Part shown: piece by piece, positions 1 to 7,842 of the stretch
How positions within the stretch are numbered: the stretch's first letter is position 1
Layout of the letters: the number at the start of each line of letters is the position of its first letter
Assembly: GCF_017830045.1 (NCBI RefSeq)
Contig: NZ_JAEDXU010000002.1
Span: 62,001-126,000 of the forward strand
Length of the DNA stretch: 64,000 nt
Origin: Enterococcus larvae
GTDB taxonomy: Bacteria > Bacillota > Bacilli > Lactobacillales > Enterococcaceae
Direction: 5' to 3'
Notes under the pieces: model-generated
Databases searched by the model: none
What the model was told of the DNA's origin: nothing
The model's input: only the letters and a program-made list of their open reading frames with translations
Made by a program: the position numbers and the translations under genes

Positions 1-259
1 CGACAATAAAACTCTCAAAGAAGAAATAAGGAGCTTCTGCGGCAAAGCCATTCATTAAATCAAAAATTGCAAATCCCAGCCCGCCTGCAAGGGCGCCTCT
101 TGTGTAACCTAGTAAAAGTACAGCCAGCAATAATACCGCATTGCCTAAATGAGCAAAGGCTCCAGTTGGCAATGGGATTTTCAGCATTGTACCAAGGATC
201 GTCAATGCTGTAAATAAGGCGATCAATACAATGGATAGTGTTGTGTTTCTCTTCTTCAT
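1..259 (-). CDS. ECF transporter S component, probably vitamin B6-related (3' end cut by window)
   Basis: The first 86 codons are in the window; the C-terminus lies beyond base 1. The protein starts MKKRN and runs into hydrophobic segments, with a PLPTGAFAHLGNAVLLLAV stretch followed by GYTRGALAGGLGFAIFDL. That pattern is typical of substrate-binding S subunits of energy-coupling factor transporters. It lies 26 bp downstream of pdxK on the same strand, so it is probably co-transcribed. A pyridoxine or pyridoxal uptake role (PdxU-type) is inferred from the neighbour; a thiamine precursor is the alternative. The generic EcfAAT module is not in this window. Confidence 0.75.
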   Translation of the reverse strand, partial: MKKRNTTLSIVLIALFTALTILGTMLKIPLPTGAFAHLGNAVLLLAVLLLGYTRGALAGGLGFAIFDLMNGFAAEAPYFFFESFIV

Positions 260-285
260 TTTTTAAGCTCCTTTAATCATTTATA

Positions 286-1107
286 CTAATCAGTCATCCG
301 TTGCTCTGCCTGGTTGTACGCACCGTGCCAGACATGCCCCAAAAACGGATTGATTTTTTGACCATTTTCAATTGCTGCAGCGACAAAATTCTTCGCTGTA
401 CGAACTGCTTTTTCAACAGAATAGCCTTTCGCCAATCCAGCAGTGATTGCAGCAGCAAAGGTACAGCCGGCACCGTGATTGTAATCAGTCGCTATTTTTT
501 TATGTCCCAGCAAAGTGAACTCCGTACCATCATAAAACAGATCAACTGCATTTTCTGTTGCTAAGCGATGCCCGCCTTTGATAACAACAGCTTTAGGACC
601 TAATAGAAGAATCTTTTTCGCTGCATCCTTCATCTGATCCACCGAGGTCAAGTCTCCCATTTCGGAAAGAATCCCAGCTTCCACCAGATTTGGAGTGGTA
701 ATCGTTGCTTTAGGTAGTAGGTGGCGAATCATTGCCGCAACATTCTCTGGCTGCAATAGTTCACTGGTACCTTTACAAGCCATAACTGGATCGATCACAA
801 TATTTTTCATATCGAATCTATCAATATACTGTCTGGTAATCTCGATTGCTTCGACGGTTCCCAGCATACCTGTCTTCATAGCATCAAGTGCACCACCGGC
901 AAAAATTGTTTTCAGCTGTTTATCTACCAACTGAGGATCAATTGGCGTCACTGTATGGCTCCAGCCTTCATCCGGGTCCATTGTAACGATACTAGTCAAG
1001 GCAGAAAAGCCGAATGTACCATATTCTTGAAAGGTTTTTAAGTCTGCCTGAATTCCTGCGCCGCCGCTTGAATCCGAACCAGCAACAGTCAATACTTTTT
1101 TGATCAT
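286..1107 (-). CDS. pdxK: Pyridoxine/pyridoxal kinase (ThiD-like PdxK)
   Basis: A 273-residue ribokinase-fold kinase that phosphorylates B6 vitamers in the cytoplasm as part of PLP salvage. The N-terminal AGSDSSGGAGIQADLK motif and the GAGCT anion-hole motif define the ThiD/PdxK family. Cys111 (in VMACKGT) and Cys215 (in HGAGCTF) fall where the ThiD-like pyridoxal kinases of Firmicutes carry the two cysteines involved in pyridoxal binding. That favours PdxK over a pure hydroxymethylpyrimidine kinase. The gene is divergent from a MocR/PdxR-type regulator and is followed by an ECF S component. Some residual ThiD activity cannot be excluded from sequence. Confidence 0.85.
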   Translation of the reverse strand: MIKKVLTVAGSDSSGGAGIQADLKTFQEYGTFGFSALTSIVTMDPDEGWSHTVTPIDPQLVDKQLKTIFAGGALDAMKTGMLGTVEAIEITRQYIDRFDMKNIVIDPVMACKGTSELLQPENVAAMIRHLLPKATITTPNLVEAGILSEMGDLTSVDQMKDAAKKILLLGPKAVVIKGGHRLATENAVDLFYDGTEFTLLGHKKIATDYNHGAGCTFAAAITAGLAKGYSVEKAVRTAKNFVAAAIENGQKINPFLGHVWHGAYNQAEQRMTD

Positions 1108-1167
1108 GATAATTTCCCCCTTATAATACGTTTAAGCGAATAAATAGTATTGTATACCAGTCGAGCA

Positions 1168-1210
1168 TTGACAAAAACAGCCAATTGGATTATTTTTAAC
1201 TCATCCAATT
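1168..1210 (+). promoter_or_regulatory. Promoter and inverted-repeat operator of the pdxR-type gene
   Basis: TTGACA (1168-1173), a 17-bp spacer and TATTTT (1191-1196) form a good sigma-A promoter reading toward the MocR-type gene. A perfect 8-bp inverted repeat, AATTGGAT (1183-1190) and ATCCAATT (1203-1210), brackets the -10 element with a 12-bp spacer. This is a likely autoregulatory operator. The divergent pdxK promoter must lie between here and 1107; a TGGTATACA extended -10 can be read on the minus strand near 1150-1160. Confidence 0.6.
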
Positions 1211-1228
1211 TTTGATCGGAGGAAAATA

Positions 1229-2668
1229 ATGTGGCACTTAGATAAAAGAGAAGGTCTTCCTGTCTATCAACAGATTTCTGAGTTGATTCTTTCTACTGTA
1301 AAAAGTGGAGAGCTGTTGCCGGGGGACAAATTACCTGCAGAAAGAAAGCTGGCTGCTCAACTTGGGGTAAATCGCTCAACAGTTGTTCATGCGTTGGAAG
1401 AACTGGAGGATATGGGATGGATCGTCAGGAAGCAGGGAAGCGGTTCGTTCATTGCGGAAGGAAAATGGGGCGTTACATCGGCTGCTAGAACAGATTGGAA
1501 AAGGTACCTTGAGCAGAATGCTTTCAGCAAAACAGAGCCCTTCATAGAAGATATGAAACAGCTTTTACGAAATGGAGGGGATCAATTAATTGATGGATAT
1601 ACAGGGGAGCTGCCTCTTGAATTGATTCCTAGCTTTGAAATCCCTTCACTGACATGGAAACAATTTTTGGAGGAAGAACAGCAGGATGATTTTGGCTATT
1701 TTCCGCTAAGAGAGTCAATTTGCCGTATGACAGCAGAAGAGTATGGTTTTTCTTTGCAAAAGGAAACATTGTTGATCACTTCTGGTGCGCAGCAGGCATT
1801 GTTCATGATTTTGCAGGTTTTGCTGCGTGCAGGGGACAGTGTAGCGATTGAAGATCCTTCATTTTTGTATGCACTACCGGTTTTTCAGGCGGCTGGTATT
1901 CGATTGTACGGCGTGCCAATGGATCATGAAGGAATCGATTTGGAACAGCTGGAGCAGACGATGAGACAGCATCGAGTAAAAATGGTTATGGTCAACCCAT
2001 CCTTTCAAAACCCAACAGGAAAAGTCATGGGACGAGCACGGCGTGAGAAGCTTGTTCGATTGTGTCAAAGCTATCAGATTCCCATCATTGAAGATGATGT
2101 TTTTGGTCAGCTGAGGCAGATTCCCAGCGAGCAGATCCCGCCATTAAAAAAATTAGATCCGGACAATGTGCTGTATATCGGTTCGTTATCGAAAATACTT
2201 GGATCAACGACAAAAATCGGGTGGTTAAGCGCACCGTTGTCTGTTAATCGGCAAATTGCAGAGGCAAGAAAAATCATGGACTTTTCCCTTAGTATCTTTC
2301 CTCAGGTTCTTGCAAATATTGCTTTGAACGATCCCAACTTTTATGAGCGACTGACTGATTTAAAGCAGGAAATCAAGAATCGAGGAACAGCAATCTGCGA
2401 TATCCTCAATGAGCTGGAGGGGTGGACTGTAAAAGCGCCGCAAGGAGGATTTTATGTATGGGCAACCTTTTCAAAAGGAAACTTAAAGCAGCATGAATGG
2501 CAGTATTTTCTTAAAGAGGGACTGCTGGTTGCGCCCAGTTTTTTGTTTAGTGCGTACAAAAACAGCATTCGTATCAATTTCTCCAGAATTCCAAAGGAGC
2601 AGCAATCATTGTTTCGTGAAAAAATGGAGCGAATCACTGAGCAGCTTTTAGCAAATAGAAAAAAATGA
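1229..2668 (+). CDS. pdxR: MocR-family GntR/aminotransferase-fold regulator (PdxR-like)
   Basis: A 479-residue chimeric regulator. Residues 1-75 form a GntR winged helix (GDKLPAERKLAAQLGVNRSTV); residues about 115-470 form a fold-type I aminotransferase-like domain. The PLP-site residues are intact: NPTG at 261-264, Asp290, and Lys322 in SLSKILGS. PdxR proteins sense PLP and control B6 synthesis or salvage. Here the gene is divergent from pdxK, which fits that role. The GGAGG ribosome site lies just before the ATG at 1229. The assignment as PdxR rather than another MocR member rests on the neighbour, since MocR proteins are diverse. Confidence 0.8.
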   Translation: MWHLDKREGLPVYQQISELILSTVKSGELLPGDKLPAERKLAAQLGVNRSTVVHALEELEDMGWIVRKQGSGSFIAEGKWGVTSAARTDWKRYLEQNAFSKTEPFIEDMKQLLRNGGDQLIDGYTGELPLELIPSFEIPSLTWKQFLEEEQQDDFGYFPLRESICRMTAEEYGFSLQKETLLITSGAQQALFMILQVLLRAGDSVAIEDPSFLYALPVFQAAGIRLYGVPMDHEGIDLEQLEQTMRQHRVKMVMVNPSFQNPTGKVMGRARREKLVRLCQSYQIPIIEDDVFGQLRQIPSEQIPPLKKLDPDNVLYIGSLSKILGSTTKIGWLSAPLSVNRQIAEARKIMDFSLSIFPQVLANIALNDPNFYERLTDLKQEIKNRGTAICDILNELEGWTVKAPQGGFYVWATFSKGNLKQHEWQYFLKEGLLVAPSFLFSAYKNSIRINFSRIPKEQQSLFREKMERITEQLLANRKK

Positions 2669-2678
2669 AAAGACACGC

Positions 2679-2716
2679 AGCTGCTTGATTAGAAAATGTT
2701 AGAAGCAGCTTTTCTT
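2679..2716 (+). terminator. Intrinsic terminator after pdxR
   Basis: AGCTGCTT (2679-2686) pairs with AAGCAGCT (2703-2710), followed by a short T-rich run. Confidence 0.6.
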
Positions 2717-2876
2717 AGCTGTAATAGATAGGGGGAATTTCTATCCTCCTTCATTTAAAATAGAATTGCGAAATAATGGTAGAAGGCTTCGTGTCTCAAA
2801 CTTCCAAGATTCTCTCATACTGGGCTTCATGTTTTCCCAAGGTATGATAAAATAATGGTGGAATGGAGGGAATTAT

Positions 2877-3605
2877 ATGAACGAAACAATGAATTTACTG
2901 CTGAACCGCAGAACATACAGAGATTTTGACGAGAACTATCATTTGCCAGAGGAGGACCTTCAGCAGATTTTGACAGCTGCAAGACAGGCACCAAGTTGGA
3001 TGAATGGTCAATTCTACAGTATTTTTGTTATTCAGGACAAAGCAACAAGAAAGCAGCTGGTGGATTGGAATCCGGGCAACCCTCATATGCTGAAGAGCTC
3101 TGTTTTTCTTATTTTTGTTGGTGATCTTCACCGAACACAGCTGATCAGCGAGGCATATGACCGAGAGAACTTTACAGGTGATAGTATCGAACCAGTATTG
3201 GTTGCTACGACAGATGCGTCATTAGCATTGGGGAATGCAGTAACTGCAGCTGATAGCCTTGGATTAGGGTCGGTAGTTGTCGGAAGTATTCGTAAGCATA
3301 GTAAGGAAATCGGCGAGTTATTGGCATTACCGGAAGGCATGTTTCCTCTATTCGGTCTAAGTATTGGGAAGCCGATCGTTGAGATGAAGGTCAAGCTGAG
3401 ACTACCTGAAAAGGCCGTTGTCTATTATGAAAAATTCACTCCATATGATTTTTCTTTGATTCAGGAATATGATGAAATCATGGAGAAATTTGCTGAAGCA
3501 AGGGAAACAAAAAAATGGAGTATCAAGTTTACAGATTACTTCGCCTCAGAACCGACAATGATCATCGACCAGCTATTAAAAATGAAAAAACTATTTAACA
3601 GCTGA
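2877..3605 (+). CDS. Nitroreductase-family flavin oxidoreductase (NfrA/NfsA type)
   Basis: A 242-residue FMN-dependent oxidoreductase. The N-terminal RRTYRDFDE motif, the AARQAPSWMNGQ segment (FMN contacts) and the DASLALGNAVTAADSLGLGSVVVGSIR helix are typical of the NfsA/FRP branch that uses NADPH to reduce nitro compounds, quinones or flavins. Length is normal for the family. It is a single-gene unit with its own ribosome site (GGAGGG before the ATG) between pdxR and the phosphoglucomutase gene. The physiological substrate cannot be read from sequence. Confidence 0.85.
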   Translation: MNETMNLLLNRRTYRDFDENYHLPEEDLQQILTAARQAPSWMNGQFYSIFVIQDKATRKQLVDWNPGNPHMLKSSVFLIFVGDLHRTQLISEAYDRENFTGDSIEPVLVATTDASLALGNAVTAADSLGLGSVVVGSIRKHSKEIGELLALPEGMFPLFGLSIGKPIVEMKVKLRLPEKAVVYYEKFTPYDFSLIQEYDEIMEKFAEARETKKWSIKFTDYFASEPTMIIDQLLKMKKLFNS

Positions 3606-3704
3606 TAGCTTTACTATGTAATTTTTAACGGATTACTTTCTTAAGCAATTAAGGAATGCTATACTATTAAAGAGAAAAAAACAAATAAAAGAGGTGTTTC
3701 ATTC

Positions 3705-5429
3705 ATGTCTTGGGAGCAAGTCTATGAACAGTGGATAAACGAAGAAAATTTACCGGAAGAAATGAAAGTAGAATTAAAGGAACTGCATCAGGATGCTGAA
3801 AAATGCGAGGATGCTTTTTACGCACCTTTAGAGTTCGGTACTGCAGGAATGCGTGGCATCATCGGTGTCGGCATCAATCGGATGAATATTTTTACCATTC
3901 GTCAGGCAACAGAAGGTTTGGCTCGTTTTATTGATGCACAGGGTGCTGAGATGAAAAAGAGAGGTGTCGCAATCGCTTATGATTCTCGTCACATGTCTCC
4001 GGAGTTTGCGATGGAATCAGCAAGAACATTAGCACAACACGGTATTTCAGCTTACGTATTTGAGAGCTTACGTCCAACACCGGAGCTGTCTTTTGCCGTT
4101 AGACACCTGAATGCTTTTGCAGGAATCATGATCACTGCTTCTCATAATCCGGCAGCCTACAATGGCTATAAAGTTTATGGCGCTGATGGTGGACAAATGC
4201 CTCCGGCAGATGCAGATGCATTGACCTCTTATGTGCGTGCAGTTGAAAATCCGTTGAAAGTAGAAGTACTTCCAGAAGAACAAGTGGAAACCAGCGGATT
4301 GATCACGATTATTGGCGAAGAAGTTGATAACGCATATCTGAAAGAGCTTAAATCAGTAACAATCAATCAGAAGCTTATTGATGAAATGGGTGGAGATCTG
4401 AAATTGATTTACACACCGTTACATGGCACTGGTAAAATGCTTGGAGAAAAAGCCTTGAAACAGGCTGGCTTCAAACAATTCATGCTGGTTCCTGAACAGG
4501 CAGTAGCTGACCCTGATTTTACAACTGTTAAATCACCAAACCCTGAAGAACATTCAGCGTTTGAATATGCAATCCGTTTAGGGGAAAAGGAAAATGCGGA
4601 TTTACTGATTGCTACCGATCCGGATGCTGACCGTCTGGGTGCGGCAGTTCGACTGCCTAATGGTTCTTATCAAGTTTTGACAGGAAATCAACTTGGGGCA
4701 ATCATGATCCAGTATATTTTAGAAGCACATAAGCAAGCAGGGACATTACCTGAGAACGCTGTTGTGCTGAAATCTATCGTTTCCAGTGAATTGGCAACGG
4801 CTGTCGCTGAGAAATACAACACTAAAATGGTTGATGTTTTGACTGGGTTCAAATTTATTGCAGAAAAGATTGAACAGTATGAAGAAGATCACTCTCAAAC
4901 CTTCATGTTCGGTTTTGAAGAAAGCTATGGCTATTTGGTAAAATCTTTTGTTCGTGATAAAGATGCGATTCAGGTATTGGTTTTACTGGCAGAGGTAGCT
5001 GCATATTATAAAAAACAAGGCAAGACATTGTATGATGGATTGCAGGATATTTTTGCTGAGTACGGCTTCTATAAAGAAAAAACGATCTCTGTTACTTTAA
5101 GCGGAATCGAGGGAAGCCAGAAAATCAAAGAGCTGATGGCGAAATTCCGTGAGGAAGCACCGAAGGAATTTGCCGGAACAGCTGTTGTAAAAACAGAAGA
5201 CTTCAAAGAGCTAACAAGTGTTTCAGCAGATGGTCATGTTGAGAAATTGACGACGCCACCTTCTGATGTACTGAAATATTTCTTGGAAGATGGCAGCTGG
5301 ATCGCTATCAGACCTTCTGGTACAGAACCGAAAATCAAGTTTTATGTAGCGACAAAAGCAGCCTCTGATGAAGAAGCAAACAGCAAACTTGCTTCATTCG
5401 AAGAAGCAGTCAATAAGATTACAGAGTAA
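3705..5429 (+). CDS. pgcA: Alpha-phosphoglucomutase / phosphomannomutase
   Basis: A 574-residue member of the alpha-D-phosphohexomutase superfamily that interconverts glucose-1-phosphate and glucose-6-phosphate, feeding UDP-glucose for glycolipid and wall polymers. All four signatures are present: the phosphoserine loop TASHNP with Ser146, the metal loop ATDPDADRLG, the sugar loop GFEESYGYL, and the C-terminal phosphate loop RPSGTEPKIK. The length matches Firmicute PgcA (about 575). It is preceded by an AGAGG ribosome site and followed by a hairpin, so it is probably monocistronic. Confidence 0.93.
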   Translation: MSWEQVYEQWINEENLPEEMKVELKELHQDAEKCEDAFYAPLEFGTAGMRGIIGVGINRMNIFTIRQATEGLARFIDAQGAEMKKRGVAIAYDSRHMSPEFAMESARTLAQHGISAYVFESLRPTPELSFAVRHLNAFAGIMITASHNPAAYNGYKVYGADGGQMPPADADALTSYVRAVENPLKVEVLPEEQVETSGLITIIGEEVDNAYLKELKSVTINQKLIDEMGGDLKLIYTPLHGTGKMLGEKALKQAGFKQFMLVPEQAVADPDFTTVKSPNPEEHSAFEYAIRLGEKENADLLIATDPDADRLGAAVRLPNGSYQVLTGNQLGAIMIQYILEAHKQAGTLPENAVVLKSIVSSELATAVAEKYNTKMVDVLTGFKFIAEKIEQYEEDHSQTFMFGFEESYGYLVKSFVRDKDAIQVLVLLAEVAAYYKKQGKTLYDGLQDIFAEYGFYKEKTISVTLSGIEGSQKIKELMAKFREEAPKEFAGTAVVKTEDFKELTSVSADGHVEKLTTPPSDVLKYFLEDGSWIAIRPSGTEPKIKFYVATKAASDEEANSKLASFEEAVNKITE

Positions 5430-5458
5430 GACTCATTGGCAACTGAATGAAGGATTTG

Positions 5459-5494
5459 GAAAGAGCGCAGGATTATTTTGTCCCTCGCTCTTTC
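5459..5494 (+). terminator. Intrinsic terminator after pgcA
   Basis: GAAAGAGCG (5459-5467) pairs with CGCTCTTTC (5486-5494). The following run is only weakly T-rich. Confidence 0.55.
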
Positions 5495-5538
5495 TATTCA
5501 CTTTTTCATAGTAGGAAGACAAAGAAAGGAGCAACAAA

Positions 5539-6312
5539 ATGGATATTGGATTTATAGGTGCAGGACATATGGGCGGTGCTATGATTGAAGGGCTTTTGAA
5601 GGCAGAGGCTGTTTCGGCTGAGCATTTGTTTGTAAAGGGCGGTTCCAGCGGGACTGCGGAGAAGCTGCAGGAGCAGTTGGGCTTTCAATTAGTCGATACG
5701 TATCAAGAGTTCAAAAAGTGTAACGTTGTGTTTATTGCCACTGGGGCAACGATCGTTTTGAATATCCTAAAAGAGCTGGCTCCTTTTCTTGCAGAGGACT
5801 GTGTCTTAATTTCTGTAGCAGCTGGTCACACAACAGAAGAAGCACAGCTGGCGCTTGGTAAAGGCTATGTTGTTCATGCGATTCCTAATACACCTGTTAG
5901 TGTTAATGAAGGTATGATTGGTGTCCATTATGCAGAAAATATCCCTGAACAGGAAAAGAAAATCGCCCGTGAGCTTCTGGAAAGTCTGGGAAAAGTTACT
6001 GAAGTACCGGAAAAACTTTTGGGAACAGTAGGAACTGTGGCAGGCTGTAGTCCGGCGTTTGTTGATATATTTATGGAAGCGCTAGGTGATGCAGGGGTCA
6101 TGGAAGGTCTGCCTAGAACCTTAGCTTATGAGATTGTAGCACAAATGGTATTGGGCTCTGCATGTTTGGCAATTGAAACTGGCAAGCATCCTGCTGAGCT
6201 GAAAGATGGTGTGACCTCTCCAGGAGGCAGTACGATCAAAGGGGTAGCCGCACTTGAAAAAAATGGGTTTCGCTATGCATTGATCGATGCAATAAAACAA
6301 GCGAACAGTTAG
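5539..6312 (+). CDS. proC: Pyrroline-5-carboxylate reductase
   Basis: A 257-residue cytoplasmic enzyme that reduces pyrroline-5-carboxylate to proline with NAD(P)H. It has the N-terminal Rossmann motif GFIGAGHMGGAMI, the central HAIPNTPVSVNEG segment, and the C-terminal family signature in the DGVTSPGGSTIKGVAALEKNGFR stretch. Length is slightly below the usual 265-275 residues but no motif is lost. AAAGGAG precedes the ATG. No proA or proB is adjacent, so its substrate may come from arginine or ornithine catabolism as well as from glutamate; that is inference. Confidence 0.93.
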   Translation: MDIGFIGAGHMGGAMIEGLLKAEAVSAEHLFVKGGSSGTAEKLQEQLGFQLVDTYQEFKKCNVVFIATGATIVLNILKELAPFLAEDCVLISVAAGHTTEEAQLALGKGYVVHAIPNTPVSVNEGMIGVHYAENIPEQEKKIARELLESLGKVTEVPEKLLGTVGTVAGCSPAFVDIFMEALGDAGVMEGLPRTLAYEIVAQMVLGSACLAIETGKHPAELKDGVTSPGGSTIKGVAALEKNGFRYALIDAIKQANS

Positions 6313-6395
6313 GCTGTTTGCGTAAAATCTATGTATCGTGAGAAATAAGATGATTCTGATAACATAAATCAGATCCGTAGAAAGAGTGGAACTTT

Positions 6396-6683
6396 ATGGA
6401 ATTAACAGAAGATATTCAAAAAGTTAGTCAGCTATATAAGGTTCTTAGCGATCCTACTCGGTTGCGCATTCTGCTGATTTTGAAAAAGGGTGAGCTGAAT
6501 GTTACAGCCATTGCTGAGGAGCTGTCTATGGAGCAGTCAGCAGTCTCTCATCAGCTGAAGCTGCTTCGTCAAAACCGTGTAGTGAAGTCAAAAAGAGAGG
6601 GAAAAACGATTTACTACTCTCTGGATGATGACCATGTGATTGACATTTTGACTCAGACATTCAACCATATCAATCATCATTAA
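6396..6683 (+). CDS. ArsR/SmtB-family metal sensor, CzrA-like
   Basis: A 95-residue winged-helix repressor. The HTH lies at about residues 34-60 (VTAIAEELSMEQSAVSHQLKLL). The C-terminal helix carries Asp78-x-His80, His91 and His94, the same spacing as the alpha-5 zinc/cobalt site of CzrA (Asp84, His86, His97, His100). It is therefore predicted to release DNA on binding Zn(II) or Co(II). No efflux pump or cation diffusion facilitator is adjacent, so its targets are elsewhere. The gene is followed directly by a structured repeat that acts as a terminator. Confidence 0.85.
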   Translation: MELTEDIQKVSQLYKVLSDPTRLRILLILKKGELNVTAIAEELSMEQSAVSHQLKLLRQNRVVKSKREGKTIYYSLDDDHVIDILTQTFNHINHH

Positions 6684-6859
6684 AAGAGGCTGAGCCAGAA
6701 GTGTTTAGCTACAAGCAATAAGCCGGAATTCACGAAAATTGTTTCACAAATTTTTGTTGAATTCCGGCTTATTGTCGTAGGAGCTACTTCTGACTCGCCG
6801 TTTATTCGGATTTAGGGTATGGAAAAGAGTGACAACAGATTATTGTCCCACTCTCTTTT
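6682..6859. repeat. 178-bp structured dispersed repeat, copy 1
   Basis: Nearly identical to 24677-24854; I count about three mismatches by eye. It contains a long hairpin: CAATAAGCCGGAATTCA (about 6716-6732) pairs with the TGAATTCCGGCTTATTG arm (6758-6774), extended by A/T pairs. A second, terminator-like hairpin follows (AAAGAGTG at 6824-6831 with CACTCTCTTT ending near 6858). It lies exactly between the stop of the ArsR gene on plus and the 3' end of the secreted-protein gene on minus, so it can terminate both. It overlaps the ArsR stop codon by two bases. Confidence 0.85.
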
Positions 6860-6898
6860 AGTAGAAACTGAAACATATTGTTTTTGGAAGAACGCTAT

Positions 6899-7396
6899 TT
6901 AAAAAATAGATACATCCACTGTCACAGTCTTTTCAATAGTTGAGTATACTGTTGGACCAGCCAAGTAAGGGACTGGATACGAGTATGAATAAGTTGTCAA
7001 AATAGGAGTATATGCTTCGAGATTAAACGTCCCATCAGCCTTCAATGCATCTTCTGAGGTAATATCTTCGTAAATATATTGTTGGGATGCTCGCTCATAT
7101 TTAATGATTTGATACGTTACTTCAAGAGCAGAATAATCAACTGGATTTCCTTTGACATCAGTGATGCTCTTTACAAGATGCTCAGGCTTGATTGTATAGT
7201 TGCCGTTATAATCTTCAACGACTTGAACAGTGGAATAAATCTCTAAGCCAGCATTATCAATAGATTCATACTGTAACTCTGCTCCATTAGGAAAGCTGAT
7301 CCACCCCCAACTAGAAGCAAGAGCCAAAGTTCCACCAAAAAGAAGACTGACACCAATAATAGATCCTGCAATTATAAACGTTAATTTCTTTTTCAT
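6899..7396 (-). CDS. Secreted or membrane-anchored protein of unknown function
   Basis: A 165-residue protein I do not recognise. Residues 1-4 are MKKK, followed by a hydrophobic stretch to about residue 27 ending in LALASS, a typical signal peptide. There is no lipobox cysteine and no sortase motif. The mature part has few charges, is rich in Tyr, Thr and Ser, and looks beta-rich; a Tyr/Pro-rich segment lies near the C-terminus. It has a clear AAGGAGTG ribosome site and its own promoter (7429-7457). Monocistronic and convergent with the ArsR gene. A small extracellular structural or interaction protein is possible, but no function is supported. Confidence 0.7.
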   Translation of the reverse strand: MKKKLTFIIAGSIIGVSLLFGGTLALASSWGWISFPNGAELQYESIDNAGLEIYSTVQVVEDYNGNYTIKPEHLVKSITDVKGNPVDYSALEVTYQIIKYERASQQYIYEDITSEDALKADGTFNLEAYTPILTTYSYSYPVPYLAGPTVYSTIEKTVTVDVSIF

Positions 7397-7428
7397 AAAT
7401 AAACACTCCTTACATATTTTATTATTTA

Positions 7429-7457
7429 AGTATATCTTGGTAAGAATAAATATTCAA
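7429..7457 (-). promoter_or_regulatory. Promoter of the secreted-protein gene
   Basis: Read on the minus strand: TTGAAT (plus 7452-7457), 17-bp spacer, TATACT (plus 7429-7434), then the ribosome site and ATG at 7396. Confidence 0.6.
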
Positions 7458-7649
7458 TTTATTTTCTTTTTCATTTTGGTTGGCTTTCTTTTTCAAAACT
7501 GTGGAGTGAAAAATAAGGGTATTATTTCTAAATCAACTGATTTTTTGAGTGTTCGCTGAACGAAGCTAGTTTCATTACAATAAGTAGGTTGATGACATAA
7601 CGAATTACCCAAATTAGAGAATACTTCCAGAAGCAGGGGTGCTGAGTTT

Positions 7650-7685
7650 TTATTATAATTGTAAGGAATTCCCTGATTATAATAA
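7650..7685. promoter_or_regulatory. AT-rich inverted repeat with PerR/Fur-box-like half
   Basis: TTATTATAAT (7650-7659) is perfectly inverted as ATTATAATAA (7676-7685) around a GGAATTCC core. The 15-mer at 7650-7664 matches the PerR box TTATAATnATTATAA at 12 of 14 defined positions by eye. It lies about 180 bp upstream of hom, within the 446-bp gap between the divergent secreted-protein gene and hom. The rest of that gap holds the two promoters and a leader hairpin; I see nothing else in it. Confidence 0.35.
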
Positions 7686-7745
7686 GAAATTAGGGAAAAA
7701 GGGTAGTTTTTTTTCGATTGGTTCGGTATACTATATACATGTTTT

Positions 7746-7778
7746 ATGAGAGAAAAATGATAAAACTCTCATTTTTTG
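7746..7778 (+). terminator. Terminator-like hairpin in the hom leader
   Basis: ATGAGAG (7746-7752) pairs with CTCTCAT (7766-7772), followed by a T run. A second small hairpin, TGATGC with GCATCA, lies just downstream near 7783-7805. It sits after a plausible -10 (TATACT near 7727-7732) and before hom, so it may be an attenuator. No T-box consensus is present. Confidence 0.4.
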
Positions 7779-7842
7779 TTTTTGATGCTGAAAGAAAAAG
7801 CATCATCGGGTGTATATAAATCAAACAGTTGGAGGAAGCAGA

